From Vibrio ostreae (GTDB lineage: Bacteria; Pseudomonadota; Gammaproteobacteria; Enterobacterales; Vibrionaceae): a DNA stretch of 64,000 nucleotides. The stretch lies in assembly GCF_019226825.1 (NCBI RefSeq), contig NZ_CP076643.1:744001-808000 (forward strand). The letters run 5' to 3'. The position numbers and the translations under genes were made by a program. The notes under the pieces are model-generated. The model was not told the origin of the DNA, did not search any database, and saw only the letters and a program-made list of their open reading frames with translations. This document shows, piece after piece, positions 11,090 through 21,020 of this stretch (position 1 is its first letter; every line of letters starts with the position of its first letter).

Positions 11090-11987
11090 GGTTGTTCGGT
11101 CAGAAGGCGGGTAATGTTATCACTTAGCCGGCGCGCGGCTATCAGGCTGCCGAATGACCAAATTGCCGGCAGTTCATACACCTGCTTGTTGCGGGTGAAT
11201 GCCATCGCCTGCCAAAGCGGAGACTGGGTCAGGGCTTCTCGGTCTTTTTGGACGCAGCGGGCCAAAAATCAGTACACGCGTGTCCTGATGCTCCGCTATT
11301 TTACTGATCTCGGTGGTGGCGAATCCCCAGCTGTTGGTTGCTTGCTGCCATTCATTATGCAAGCCCATCTGGGTAATGGTGTCGTTAATCAATGAACCTT
11401 TACCGTGGATACGCAGCGTTTGCTTATTGACGAAGCGAATGAACATCAGATTGCGATCATCGGCGCCGGCCTGGCGCAGTTTAGCACCATTGTCTTGCAG
11501 ATGTTGGCGGGTTTGCTTTATCAGATCCTCGGCCTGCTGTTCACGGTTAAGAATCTGCCCAAGCTCACGTGTCAGTTGTTCAGCATTCGCCAGCGGTGTT
11601 TGGCTGTCATTGTAAATATCGACCACTGCGACCGGTGCGATGCGGCTCAGCGTGTCATAAGCGGGCAGCAGGTAAGAGCTGATCAGGATCAGATCCGGCT
11701 TGAGTTTAGTCAGCAGCTCAACATTGGGTTCGGTGCGTGAACCAAGATCGGCGACGCTGTCGGGTAATGACGGCTTGCTGACCCATTGGTTGTAATTCTG
11801 TGTGTCTGATGCGGCAACAGGTGTCACGCCCAGACTCATGACGGTCTCACTCAATGCCCAGTCGAGCGTTGCCACGCGGGTAGGGGGGATGGTCGAGATG
11901 CAGAGCGGAGAGGGGGTGAACCGTGTCCGCTGCGGCAACTGCCCAGTTGGTGTAAATAAAAAACAGAGCCAAAAGCATTTTTTTCAT
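11086..11987 (-). pseudogene. fhuD: Fe(3+)-hydroxamate-binding protein FhuD, broken by two frameshifts
   Basis: FhuD is the periplasmic siderophore-binding protein of the Fhu importer. A signal-peptide start (MKKMLLALFFIYTNWAVAAA) begins at ATG 11987. The body is in another frame, with 'PNVELLTKLKPDLILISSY' and 'WVSKPSLPDSVADLGSRTEP' matching E. coli FhuD. The C-terminus 'SPLWQAMAFTRNKQVYELPA' is in a third frame and ends at 11086. Removing one base from a C run (plus-strand G runs at 11883-11888 or 11912-11916) and one from the A run (plus-strand T run 11245-11249) restores a 299-aa protein; E. coli has 296. Both breaks are +1 in homopolymers, so they may be sequence errors. If they are real, the transporter lacks its binding protein. 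Confidence 0.88.
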
Positions 11988-11996
11988 CGGGGCGTC

Positions 11997-12764
11997 CTAT
12001 GGAATATAGCTGATCAACTGGCCGTTAGCCGGATTACGAAATAGTGCGAGATCCATACCGTAGATGGATTTGAGAACGTCTGTCTGCATGATCTGCTCGG
12101 GGTTTCCCTGTGCGATCACCTGGCCTGACTTGAGCGCTATGATATGATCGCTAAAGCGCGCGGCCATATTGATATCGTGCAATACGATCACCACGGTCAG
12201 ATTAAGGCGCTGGTTGAGCTCGCGAATCATCTCCAGCAGTTCGTACTGATGATGGACATCCAGAGCGGAAGTCGGCTCGTCCAGCAATAGGCATTCGCTT
12301 TGCTGCGCAAGTAACATCGCAACCCAGGCACGTTGGCGTTCGCCACCGGACAGGGTCGCAACAAAGCGGTCCGCATAAGCCGTCAGGCCGGTATGCTCAA
12401 TCGCTTGTTCAATCGCCTGATGATCTTCACTGTTGAGCTGGCCAAAAGCGCCTTTCCACGGATAACGGCCAAAACTGACCAGCTCACGCACAGTGACCCC
12501 GTCTGTGACGGGCGGATGTTGCGGCAGGTAGGAGACTTTGCGCGCAAATGATTTATGTTCGAAGCCTTGCAGTGGCTTACCCGCAATATCAATGCTGCCA
12601 CGATTGGCATGATACTGGCGGCTCAGCAGTTTCATTAAAGTGGATTTACCACACCCGTTATGTCCCAGCAGCGCTGTCACCTTGCCTGGCGGAAAGGTGA
12701 GATTGGTGGGGTGTAAAATTACAGTATTATCTATCTGATAGCTGACGTCTTTTAATGTGAACAT
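11997..12764 (-). CDS. fhuC: Fe(3+)-hydroxamate ABC transporter ATPase FhuC
   Basis: FhuC is the cytoplasmic ATPase that powers hydroxamate-siderophore import through FhuB. The 255-aa protein has Walker A 'LLGHNGCGKSTLMK' (residue ~33), Q-loop 'SYLPQHPP', signature 'LSGGERQRAW', Walker B 'CLLLDEPTSALD' and H-loop 'VIVLHDINMA', all intact. It is the first gene of the minus-strand fhuCDB operon, with fhuD starting 9 nt downstream. A Fur-box-like site lies about 55 bp upstream in the divergent promoter region, consistent with iron repression. Confidence 0.93.
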   Translation of the reverse strand: MFTLKDVSYQIDNTVILHPTNLTFPPGKVTALLGHNGCGKSTLMKLLSRQYHANRGSIDIAGKPLQGFEHKSFARKVSYLPQHPPVTDGVTVRELVSFGRYPWKGAFGQLNSEDHQAIEQAIEHTGLTAYADRFVATLSGGERQRAWVAMLLAQQSECLLLDEPTSALDVHHQYELLEMIRELNQRLNLTVVIVLHDINMAARFSDHIIALKSGQVIAQGNPEQIMQTDVLKSIYGMDLALFRNPANGQLISYIP

Positions 12765-12818
12765 GATTTCTTAGCAGCCATAACCTTTGGCTCAGTGTCA
12801 TCCGGTGATAAATATGGT

Positions 12819-12837
12819 AATGTAAATTATTAACAAT
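12819..12837. promoter_or_regulatory. Candidate Fur box, fhuC / PPOX divergent promoter
   Basis: AATGTAAATTATTAACAAT fits the 19-bp pattern AATGANAATNATTNTCATT at 13 of 16 defined positions. It lies between divergent fhuC and the PPOX gene. It is plausible as the iron-responsive operator for both directions, but the match is imperfect. Confidence 0.45.
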
Positions 12838-12897
12838 TAAAAGTAAGTCGCATTTTCAAATGCATCATTCTTTGACGTGTAGGGATAAATAATAACA

Positions 12898-13473
12898 ATG
12901 ACTCAGATTACGACACTGGAACAACTCCGCGAACTCTATCCAATGCCGGCCCCACTGGTAGTGGAAAAAGATGTTCACCATATTGATCAGCACAGCCGCA
13001 CTTTTCTCCAGCACAGTACGCTGATGTTTCTGGCGACTGAAGGTAAAGAGGGGTTTCTGGATCTATCGCCGCGTGGCGGTACTCCGGGTTTTATCAAAGT
13101 GCTGGATGATCACACCATTGCTTTTCCGGACAGTCCGGGCAACAACCGCCTGGATACTCTGAGCAACTTGCTTGCCAATCCCAAAGTCGGACTGTTGTGC
13201 ATGGTGCCGGGTGTGGAAGAGATTGTCCGTATCAAAGGAACCGCGTCACTGCACATTGATGAGGAGCTGCGTCAGCAATGTCTGGACGGAAAAAGTAAAC
13301 CTAAGCTGGTGGTTAAAGTGGCGGTAGAAGCGCTGTTTTTCCACTGCCCGAAAGCGTTGATGTTATCCAAAATCTGGAACAGTGATTCGTACCAGGATCG
13401 CAGTTTCCTGCCTTCACTACTGGCGATCATTAAGGATCAGCAGGTGGAGAAAACACAGCACGGCGACTGTTGA
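12898..13473 (+). CDS. Pyridoxamine 5'-phosphate oxidase family (PPOX-type) flavoprotein
   Basis: This 191-aa protein has the split-barrel PPOX/FMN-binding fold: 'FLDLSPRGGTPGFIKVLDDHTIAFPDSPGNN' broken by 'RLDTLSNLLANPKVGLLCMVPG'. The arrangement resembles the MSMEG_1061-type FMN-dependent subfamily. The enzyme activity is unknown. It sits between fhuC and the TonB receptor under Fur-box-like control. A role in handling imported ferric siderophore or flavin-linked reduction is reasonable, but that is inference from context only. The start ATG 12898 follows an AT-rich leader without a strong ribosome site. Confidence 0.8.
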   Translation: MTQITTLEQLRELYPMPAPLVVEKDVHHIDQHSRTFLQHSTLMFLATEGKEGFLDLSPRGGTPGFIKVLDDHTIAFPDSPGNNRLDTLSNLLANPKVGLLCMVPGVEEIVRIKGTASLHIDEELRQQCLDGKSKPKLVVKVAVEALFFHCPKALMLSKIWNSDSYQDRSFLPSLLAIIKDQQVEKTQHGDC

Positions 13474-13545
13474 TGTGAGACTTATGTCACATTAATGAAG
13501 CAAAAATTGAACTTGTCAATTAATCTTAGTTCATGGCGTTGAAAT

Positions 13546-13578
13546 AAATGCAAATGATACCTACTATCATTTGCATTT
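13546..13578. promoter_or_regulatory. Fur box (14-bp perfect inverted repeat) before the TonB receptor
   Basis: Two perfect 14-bp arms (AAATGCAAATGATA and TATCATTTGCATTT) flank a 5-bp centre. The inner 19 bp (13553-13571) keep the AATGA...TCATT ends of the Fur consensus. It sits 24 bp before the receptor ATG, where a repressor would block transcription. Confidence 0.75.
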
Positions 13579-13602
13579 TGATAAAGACAACAGCGTAACA
13601 CT

Positions 13603-15776
13603 ATGAATAAAACAATGATTGCGACAGTGGTCGCCATGCAATTTGCTTCGGCTGCAATCTATTCTCCTTCTCTCTTTGCCCAGCAAGAGGGCTCATCTCA
13701 AACATCTCAAATAGCTCAAACGACTCGATCATCCGAGCTGGAAATGGACACCCTTGTGGTGACCGGTCGATATACAGCGACCGAACAAGTATCCAGTGCA
13801 ACCGGTATGAACTTATCCGATATGGAAACGCCGCAGTCGGTCAGCGTGATCACCGAGCAGCGGATCAAAGACCAAGGCTTGTCGAACGTTAAAGATGTGG
13901 TCAATACTGCGGTTGGACTCTCAGTCGATCCAGCAGACACCGAGCGAAACACCTTTATATCCCGCGGCTTTGTGGTTGGCAGTTATCAGGTAGACAGTGT
14001 TCCGCAATCGCTGGGTGATCTTGGCGGTGCCTTAGGGGAAACCCTGATTGACCTGTCTATCTATGACCGGGTTGAAATAGTACGTGGTGCAACTGGCCTG
14101 ATGACAGGTTCGGGGAATCCGGCCGCTGCGATCAACTTCGTACGTAAGCACGCGGACAGTCAGGAGTTTCGTGGCTATGTCAATGTCAAAGCGGGCAGTT
14201 GGGATCGACGTGAGATCACGACCGATTTATCCGGCTCGCTCAACGACAGCGGCTCTGTACGGGGTCGGATTGTGGCGAAGTACGACAAACACGGTTCGTT
14301 TATGGATCGTTACAGTAAAGAGACTTCGGTACTGTATGGTGTGGTCGATGCTGACATGACTGACAATACGCTGCTGAGAGTCGGGGCCGGCCTGCAAAAT
14401 AATAATGCTGACGGTGCAACCTGGGGTTCACTGCCGTCCCATTACACTGACGGCGAGAAGATTAACTGGTCACGCTCCATGTCGACAGCGACCAACTGGA
14501 GTTATTACGACACCGATGCAAAATACTACTTCATTAATCTCGAGCACTATTTTGCTAACGGCTGGCGTCTCAAGACCGATTACAGCCACAATGAATACAC
14601 TAATGATGACAAACTGTTCTATATCGGTGGTCAGATAGACAAGGCAGATGGTGGTGCTTCACTGGGACAGTGGCTTATCAATGGAGATTCAAAAGCCACC
14701 ATCGATAGTATTGGTACACAGCTGAATGGTGACTTTGGTTTATTTGGCCGTCAGCACGACTTTGTTGCCGGTGCGCTGTTCAGTCATCAGACCCGAAAAA
14801 TCTATTACGGCTATCCGGCTGAAAGTGGCCAGAATTTCAACCAGAGCTTACTGGATTATCAGGGCAACGTATCGGTATCAGGCTGGCCGCAACGTTCACT
14901 CGATTCCGACTACACCACTGAAGAGCTGGGTTTTTATGCCGCAGCCCGTTTCGATGTAACAGACGATTTGAAATGGATTGTAGGCAGCCGGGTCTCCAAC
15001 TGGAATCGTGATGGCCTGTATTCGACAGCTTCGGCAACCAGTAAGGTCGACTATGGTGATAACGGGGTGATCACGCCATACACCGGATTACTCTACGATT
15101 TGACCGCCCAGCATCGTGCCTACGTGAGCTATGCTGAGATCTTCCAGCCGCAATTCAATAAAGATGCCAGCGGCGACTTCATCGATCCGCTGACCGGTAA
15201 AAACTACGAAGTGGGACTAAAGAGCAGTTTTGCTGATGATCAGATTCATACTGCCATCTCGGTATTCCGCATTGAGCAGGATAACCTGGCTGAATCGACC
15301 GGCACGCTGAACAGCAAAGGTGAAACGATTTATCGTGAGGTTGACGGGGTGACCAGTAACGGCTTTGAGCTGGAGGCGAACGGTCAGGTGACGGACGGAT
15401 GGAATCTGAGTGCGGGCTACTCGCAATACACGGCTAAGGATAAAGATGACCAGCCAGTTAGCACAACTCGCCCGCGTAAGCAGTTCAAACTGTTTACTAC
15501 CTATAACTTTACCTCAGCACTGCCTGAGCTGACTTTAGGGGGGGTGTCAAATGGCAAAGCCGTATTTTCGCTGATGACAGCAGCGGTTATCGCACCGAGC
15601 AGGGTGACTATGCTTTGGTTGATCTGATGGGGCGCTACGACATTACCCGCCAGACTCAGGTACAGGTCAACATCAATAATGTGTTTGATAAAAAATATTA
15701 CGCCGGGATCTGTACGACCTGTTACAGCTATGGTGATCCTGCTAATGTCACCGTCAGTCTGCAACATAACTTCTGA
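13603..15776 (+). pseudogene. TonB-dependent siderophore receptor (FhuE/FpvA-like), frameshifted near the C-terminus
   Basis: This is an outer-membrane ferric-siderophore receptor. Residues 1-27 form a signal peptide. A TonB-box-like 'DTLVVTGRY' follows, then the plug domain ('METPQSVSVITEQRIKDQG', 'IYDRVEIVRGATGLMTGSGNP') and a long beta-barrel. At the G run 15538-15544 the frame runs on to a stop at 15627 with a non-family tail. Adding one G gives 'VNINNVFDKKYYAGICTTC' and a terminal aromatic '...SLQHNF', the expected barrel end, stopping at 15776. The substrate is probably a hydroxamate such as coprogen or ferrioxamine, judging by the adjacent fhuCDB. A strong Fur box precedes it. The frameshift may be a sequence error. 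Confidence 0.88.
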
Positions 15777-15846
15777 TGGTGTGACAAGCGTTTACCGCTG
15801 ACGGACTAGTAAAGTTGCACGACAAACATAATCAATCAGGAAAGCT

Positions 15847-16245
15847 ATGATTTCTAAAAATACCAAGCTCAGGGTCGCACGTCCGACCGACAATCTGGAA
15901 ACCATTGCCGATATGTATATCCGGGGACTTGGTTTTGAGCTGTTGGGCAGTTTTAGCGACCACAATGGTTTTGACGGTAGCATTATCGGCCACCCGCAGC
16001 ATAACTATCATCTGGAGTTCACCCATCATCGGGGGACTCTGGTGGGCAAAGCGCCGACGCAGGATAATTTACTGGTGTTTTATCTGCCCGAGCAATCAGA
16101 GTGGCAGCAATGCTGTGCACAGATGCTGGAGGCCGGTTTTATCCGGGTCACTGCATATAATCCTTACTGGGATGTGGTTGGTAAAACATTCGAAGATGTT
16201 GATGGCTATCGGGTGGTATTGCAGAACCGGGAGTGGTCAGCCTAG
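15847..16245 (+). CDS. VOC family protein (glyoxalase/YycE-like)
   Basis: This 132-aa protein of the vicinal-oxygen-chelate fold has two beta-alpha-beta-beta-beta modules ('LETIADMYIRGLGFELLGSF' and 'QQCCAQMLEAGFIRVTAYNPYWD'). It ends with the family phrase 'FEDVDGYRVVLQNREW'. The reaction is unknown. Candidate metal ligands are His in 'YHLEFTHH' and the terminal E/D residues. It follows the TonB receptor by about 70 bp and may share its transcript. An association with the iron locus is inference. Confidence 0.8.
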   Translation: MISKNTKLRVARPTDNLETIADMYIRGLGFELLGSFSDHNGFDGSIIGHPQHNYHLEFTHHRGTLVGKAPTQDNLLVFYLPEQSEWQQCCAQMLEAGFIRVTAYNPYWDVVGKTFEDVDGYRVVLQNREWSA

Positions 16246-16400
16246 CTTAACGAGAATCTACAACACTTAACGCCGCAACGCGTCTGCATAAACATCATAC
16301 GCTGGCAGAACATGGCACACGTATTAATGGCTGGTGCATTGCGCGGTATCGAGCTGGAATAACAAGCGCTGTGATATATTGCGGGCTGACTGTGATAGAT

Positions 16401-16433
16401 GCGGCCTACGGCGATGTTTGCCGATAAGGCCGC
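16401..16433. terminator. Stem-loop between convergent genes
   Basis: GCGGCCT pairs with AGGCCGC and an inner CGGC with GCCG. It lies between the VOC gene and the convergent chemoreceptor stop at 16444. The T run is missing on both sides, so terminator function is uncertain. Confidence 0.35.
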
Positions 16434-16443
16434 TACAGGCTAG

Positions 16444-18399
16444 TTAGGCGCTAAGTTTAAACAGAGCAACCAGATCATTCAGTTGGTCGGCCAGGCGGGC
16501 AATTTCACTGCTTGAACTGCGGGTCTGGCTTGATGCCAATGCGTTTTCCTGGGCAATGCGTTTTACGTTGACTACGTTTTCATTGATGGTTTCGGCCACG
16601 GTGCTTTGTTGCTCTGAGGCGCTGGCAATCTGCATGTTCATATCATTAATGACACCGACCGCATCTGTAATCGACTGCAGCACAACCCCGGTTTTACCCG
16701 CTTGTTCAACACAATCGTCCGCCAGGGATTTGACCTGATTCATCACTTGCACCGAGCTTTTAGTTCCGGACTGCAACTGCTCAATGATCGACTGGATTTC
16801 TGACGTTGAACCCTGCGTTCTCGCAGCAAGCGAGCGCACTTCATCGGCGACAACAGCAAAGCCGCGCCCTTGTTCGCCGGCGCGAGCCGCTTCGATCGCA
16901 GCGTTGAGGGCTAGTAGGTTGGTTTGATCGGCGATCGCGCGAATCACATCCAGAATCGAGCTAATATTCACCACATCTTGCTGGACCATGTGCAGTTTCT
17001 CTGAGGAGAGATTTACACTCTCAGACAAGGTGCCGATGGAGTTGACCGTTTCTGCCACGACTTTGGCGCCATTTTCTGCCTGTTTATCGGCATCACTGGC
17101 GGCATCCGCTGCCCTGGCGGCATTCGACGCCACATCATGCACGGTTGTCGCCATTTCATTCATCGCCGTCGCGACCATATCGGTCTCGGTTTCTTGTCGT
17201 ACAATGCCTTGTGTGGTTTGGTCTGTCACCACAGCCAGTTCTTCTGAGGCAGAGGCGAGTTCGGCACTGGCACTGTGGATGGTTGATATCATGTCGGTCA
17301 GATGATCGGCGGTATTTTGAATAGCGTTCAGCAGTGTGCCTGTCTCGTCTGTACGATGTGTTGCGACTTGTATAGTGAGGTCACCCTGGGCAAGCTGATT
17401 GGCGGCCCCGACCGCGGCCTGAATTGGTTTGGTTATGTTGATAGTAAGCAGGTAAGCGGCCAGGACTCCCAGCACGATCGCCGCAACGGACAGTATCAGA
17501 GTTAACTGAATACTGCTGTCGGTGTTACGCTCTACTTCTGTGCCAAGAGCGTTCTGATCACCGATAATCGACAGTTTCACCTGCTCAACCTGACGGGCGA
17601 CATTAGGCCCCTCGATATCCAGAACCTGAGTTATCATCTCGTTACGCTGATTGATCATACGGTTAATATCGCGCATCTCAGCCACATAAGCGCTGTGAGC
17701 CTGCTTGAATTCACTTAGCATAGCGAGGTGTTGTGTAGTGAAGAGATTCTTTTCAAGGTTGGGCAATACCTGCTTCATCGCCTCGTCCATATTGGCAAGA
17801 GCCTGCTCAAAATCCTGCTTTGAATTGGTTTGTAAGAACTTAGCGACGTAGAGGCGGCCGGTGAGCATGACTTTTTGTACCTGACTGGCGTCATATGCGG
17901 CTTCGGTGTTGCCATCGTCGTACACGGACTGGATAAGGTTGTCGATTTGACGGCGCATTTTTTCCCCGCTGGGCACCAGGCGCTGATCATGGGCAGTATT
18001 GCGTTGCTCTATCAGGCGGGTGACGTTCTCAAATGCGTTCTGGTATGTGATGACCGATGAGGCGATGGACTGGATCAACTGTACACGAGAAGGTTCCTGA
18101 ATATCGTCTTTAGCTTGCTGTAAAAGATGGTTCATTTTGGACAGATAGTTTTTATAGTCCTGCAGACTCCGTTCATCCTGAGCAATCAGGTAGTTTTTTA
18201 CATTCATGCGAACCATCAGCATATTGGCCTGCAGCTCTCCTGCCAGGTTACTGTCATCGGCGAGATCACCGTAACTCATCAAGCCCTGATTGGTTTTAGT
18301 TAATGCCAGAATGCTGATTGCCAGAACGACAGAAAGCAGTGTTAACAAGGCACCAAAGCTCAGCGCCATCTTCTTGCCTAGTTTTAGGTTATTAAACAT
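16444..18399 (-). CDS. Methyl-accepting chemotaxis protein (HBM-type sensor)
   Basis: This 651-aa chemoreceptor has TM1 at about residues 10-33, a long helical periplasmic domain (about 40-295) of the HBM/bimodular helical type, TM2 '[20 protein letters not shown]', a HAMP domain ('[20 protein letters not shown]') and a cytoplasmic signalling domain. The highly conserved hairpin tip '[20 protein letters not shown]' is intact. HBM domains in other bacteria bind TCA intermediates or polyamines; the ligand here is unknown. No che gene is adjacent. The upstream 600 bp is AT-rich and non-coding. Confidence 0.92.
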   Translation of the reverse strand: MFNNLKLGKKMALSFGALLTLLSVVLAISILALTKTNQGLMSYGDLADDSNLAGELQANMLMVRMNVKNYLIAQDERSLQDYKNYLSKMNHLLQQAKDDIQEPSRVQLIQSIASSVITYQNAFENVTRLIEQRNTAHDQRLVPSGEKMRRQIDNLIQSVYDDGNTEAAYDASQVQKVMLTGRLYVAKFLQTNSKQDFEQALANMDEAMKQVLPNLEKNLFTTQHLAMLSEFKQAHSAYVAEMRDINRMINQRNEMITQVLDIEGPNVARQVEQVKLSIIGDQNALGTEVERNTDSSIQLTLILSVAAIVLGVLAAYLLTINITKPIQAAVGAANQLAQGDLTIQVATHRTDETGTLLNAIQNTADHLTDMISTIHSASAELASASEELAVVTDQTTQGIVRQETETDMVATAMNEMATTVHDVASNAARAADAASDADKQAENGAKVVAETVNSIGTLSESVNLSSEKLHMVQQDVVNISSILDVIRAIADQTNLLALNAAIEAARAGEQGRGFAVVADEVRSLAARTQGSTSEIQSIIEQLQSGTKSSVQVMNQVKSLADDCVEQAGKTGVVLQSITDAVGVINDMNMQIASASEQQSTVAETINENVVNVKRIAQENALASSQTRSSSSEIARLADQLNDLVALFKLSA

Positions 18400-18999
18400 G
18401 CCAACTTCCTTGTATCTAAATAAAAGCCTGTATGCAGAATAGTCTAGTTTTTATTAGTTAAATATAGGCAATAAGTTATATCGTACATTGTTTTAATTCT
18501 AGTGATAATAGAAGTATCAATATATTTTTCATGATGGTGGTTATTAATATCAATAATATAACCAAGCTTGAGGTGGGTGTTTTTTTCTAGGAGAAGTGCT
18601 GTTTTTTATATTGGTAACAGTCACATGGTTATTCTTCAAGAAAGTGCAATAAAAACATATTGTTTAAATGTTAATTTAATTATTGTTAGTTGCAGTGTTT
18701 TATCGGATTCCAGTTGTTATTGATTCAATATAACCGGAAAAATTGGAATAGAGATAATTAATCTATCGCTTTATCCAGCTCGTTTCGTGGGAAATACTGC
18801 ATCAATCATTCATCCAGTAGAAAATCAATAAAAAATTGAAATGATATTTTTTATTGATTTGTGATCCGAGTCGATGATTCATTCTGTTGCAAAGCACATT
18901 TCAGGATAAATTATTTTTCATGCTGCATGATTCGGTGATGGTTGCGTTCTTGTATAAATATGACTACTCTGACCGACTGATATACCAGTAGGCTATTTT
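18400..18999. other. 600-bp AT-rich intergenic region
   Basis: The stretch lies between divergent mcp and EAL genes. I see no reading frame with a credible ribosome site. It must hold both promoters. The only clear structure is the 15-bp inverted repeat at 18822-18860. Such AT-rich divergent regions are often H-NS targets, but that is inference. Confidence 0.5.
18822..18860. repeat. Perfect 15-bp AT-rich inverted repeat
   Basis: AAATCAATAAAAAAT and ATTTTTTATTGATTT form perfect arms around a 9-bp loop, about 140 bp upstream of the EAL gene. It could be an operator or a stem in a leader. No gene ends near it, so a terminator role is less likely. Confidence 0.6.
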
Positions 19000-19767
19000 A
19001 TGAAAGACAGTCTCAATCACAAAAACGTGGCGTTGTGCCGACAATGTTCCGGGTCCAGTAAGCTCGAATTTGATTTCACGATGGCATTCCAGCCCATTAT
19101 CGACTGCACATCACAAACAGTGTTTGGCTACGAAGCTTTGGTCAGAGGGCTTGATAATCAATCCGCGTATTCGATTATTTCTCAGGTCAATGATGACAAC
19201 CGCTACCTGTTTGACCAGTTGTGTCGTGTCAAGGCGATTACCTTAGCGGCCAGGCTGAAAATGAATTGCATGCTCAGTATCAATTTCCTGCCTAATGCGA
19301 TTTATAATCCTCAGCGCTGCATTCGAACCACGCTAGAGGCCGCCAATACTCACCAGTTTCCAATCCAAAATATCCTGTTTGAGTTCACCGAAAGTGAGAA
19401 GGTCGAGGATAGTCACCATATCCGTGCCATTGTAGAGTCCTATCAGGCGATGGGATTCAAAACTGCGATTGATGATTTTGGAGCCGGCTATTCTGGGCTC
19501 AATCTTCTGGCGGACTTTCAGACTGATATCGTCAAGTTGGATATGGCGTTGATTCGTAATATTGATGCTGATAAAGGGCGTCAGACCATAGTTACACACA
19601 CGTTGAATATGTTACGTGATCTTGGGGTCAGAGCATTAGCAGAAGGGATTGAAAGTGAGGCAGAGTACCGCTGGTTAAAAGCGGCCGGGGTGGAGCTGAT
19701 GCAGGGCTATTACTTTGCTAAACCTGGTTTTGAATCATTACCTGAAGTCGACTTTTCTGCGCTTTAG
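19000..19767 (+). CDS. EAL-domain cyclic-di-GMP phosphodiesterase
   Basis: This stand-alone 255-aa EAL domain should hydrolyse cyclic-di-GMP to pGpG in the cytoplasm. Catalytic and metal residues are visible: E of 'YEALVRG', N of 'SINFLPNAIY', E of 'LFEFTESE', DD of 'IDDFGAGYSG', K of 'IVKLDM', E of 'ALAEGIESE' and Q of 'MQGYYFAKP'. It should therefore be active. A short N-terminal segment carries a CxxC ('LCRQC'). There is no GGDEF domain, sensor domain or membrane segment. It is monocistronic, ending before a bidirectional terminator, and lies beside a chemoreceptor, which fits a motility role (inference). Confidence 0.92.
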   Translation: MKDSLNHKNVALCRQCSGSSKLEFDFTMAFQPIIDCTSQTVFGYEALVRGLDNQSAYSIISQVNDDNRYLFDQLCRVKAITLAARLKMNCMLSINFLPNAIYNPQRCIRTTLEAANTHQFPIQNILFEFTESEKVEDSHHIRAIVESYQAMGFKTAIDDFGAGYSGLNLLADFQTDIVKLDMALIRNIDADKGRQTIVTHTLNMLRDLGVRALAEGIESEAEYRWLKAAGVELMQGYYFAKPGFESLPEVDFSAL

Positions 19768-19954
19768 ACTTTCTCCACGTTTTCAATGCAATGTCAGCCA
19801 TTCGATACAGGGTTAGTGGCTAACTACTGGCTTATCGATTCACGACTGATTTGCTATTAACGGCGGCCTCAGCGGTTAACGGCTTGCTCATCGCTTAAAC
19901 ATCATGTTTGTGATGAAAGAGTGAGCCAGAAGTTCGCTAAAAATAAAGAGATAA

Positions 19955-19983
19955 AAAACGGAAGTCACCGTGACTTCCGTTTT
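19955..19983. terminator. Bidirectional terminator
   Basis: A perfect 13-bp stem (AAAACGGAAGTCA / TGACTTCCGTTTT) with a 3-nt loop lies between the plus-strand EAL gene and the minus-strand ATP-grasp gene. Confidence 0.9.
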
Positions 19984-20032
19984 CAGATTAGGATGTGTTT
20001 AAATATTTCCGTTGTTAGGTCAGAACACGCCG

Positions 20033-21019
20033 TTAGAAGCTGACGGCTTCACCCTTAACGCCAAACTTCTTCATTGAATAGGCGACACGCTCGGCCGGGG
20101 TCGGTGGGATCAGCACGCTGCCCAGATTCTCAATGTGGTGCAGGCGTGGTAACAGGCCGGCACCATTGGCAATCTGGATCGCAAGCCCTGGACGGGCATT
20201 CAGTTCCAGTACCATAGGGCCTTCTTCTTTATCCAGCACCATATCCGTCCCCACGTAGCCAAGGCCGGTCATTTCCCAGGCGCTGGCCGCAAGCGTCAGC
20301 AGTCTTTCCCAGTGCGGCACTTCGAGAGTAAACAGATCTTTACCTGTATCGGGATGATGAGTCACCGGACGATTAAACTGCACCGCTCGCACCGCTTTGC
20401 CGGTCGCGATATCAATCCCGACTCCGACAGCGCCCTGGTGCAGGTTCGCTTTACCATCTGACGCTGAGGTAGAAAGACGCATCATCGCCATCACTGGGTA
20501 GCCTTTGAAGACGATGATACGCACGTCCGGCACCCCTTCGTAGCTGAAACCGTCAAAACAGTCATCGAACTTAATCAGGTTCTCAACCACAGCCACGTCA
20601 TTCTTACCACCCAGAGAAAACAGGCCAGCCAGCGCGTTACTGATATGACGTTCGACATCTTCTTTACTGATGGTTGCGCCAGACGGTTTAGTGTACACCC
20701 CATCTTTGTGAGAGGTGACTACCAAAATCCCTTTCCCACCGCTGCCTTGTGCTGGTTTGATGACAAAGCCTGGCCATTTTTTAACCATATCATGAATGTG
20801 TTTCACATCGGCCTGGTTAGCAATGACACCAATCAGCTTCGGCACGGTACAGCCAGCCTGCTGCGCGATCAGTTTAGTCTTGAGTTTATCATCCACCAAT
20901 GGGTATTTTGAACGGTCGTTGTAACGACCGATGTAACTGTGGTTACGCTTGTTCATACCCATGATCCCCTTGCGACTTAGCTTGAAAGGGGAGGTGTAGT
21001 CAGAGAGAGAAAACCGCAT
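20033..21019 (-). CDS. RimK-related ATP-grasp ligase (alpha-L-glutamate ligase-like)
   Basis: This 328-aa ATP-grasp enzyme of the RimK-related 'E_lig' family is predicted to form peptide or amide bonds using ATP. The glycine-rich ATP loop is 'VIKPAQGSGGKGILVV', and the metal-binding end is 'GPMVLELNARPGLAIQIANG'. The start ATG 21019 (MRFSLSDYT) has GGAG upstream; the longer form from 21112 would overlap the preceding gene by about 90 nt and is rejected. It is the last gene of a three-gene operon with an inactive transglutaminase/7TM protein and a retropepsin-like lipoprotein. This conserved triad has been proposed to modify peptides or proteins. The substrate is unknown. Confidence 0.88.
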   Translation of the reverse strand: MRFSLSDYTSPFKLSRKGIMGMNKRNHSYIGRYNDRSKYPLVDDKLKTKLIAQQAGCTVPKLIGVIANQADVKHIHDMVKKWPGFVIKPAQGSGGKGILVVTSHKDGVYTKPSGATISKEDVERHISNALAGLFSLGGKNDVAVVENLIKFDDCFDGFSYEGVPDVRIIVFKGYPVMAMMRLSTSASDGKANLHQGAVGVGIDIATGKAVRAVQFNRPVTHHPDTGKDLFTLEVPHWERLLTLAASAWEMTGLGYVGTDMVLDKEEGPMVLELNARPGLAIQIANGAGLLPRLHHIENLGSVLIPPTPAERVAYSMKKFGVKGEAVSF

Positions 21020-21020
21020 A

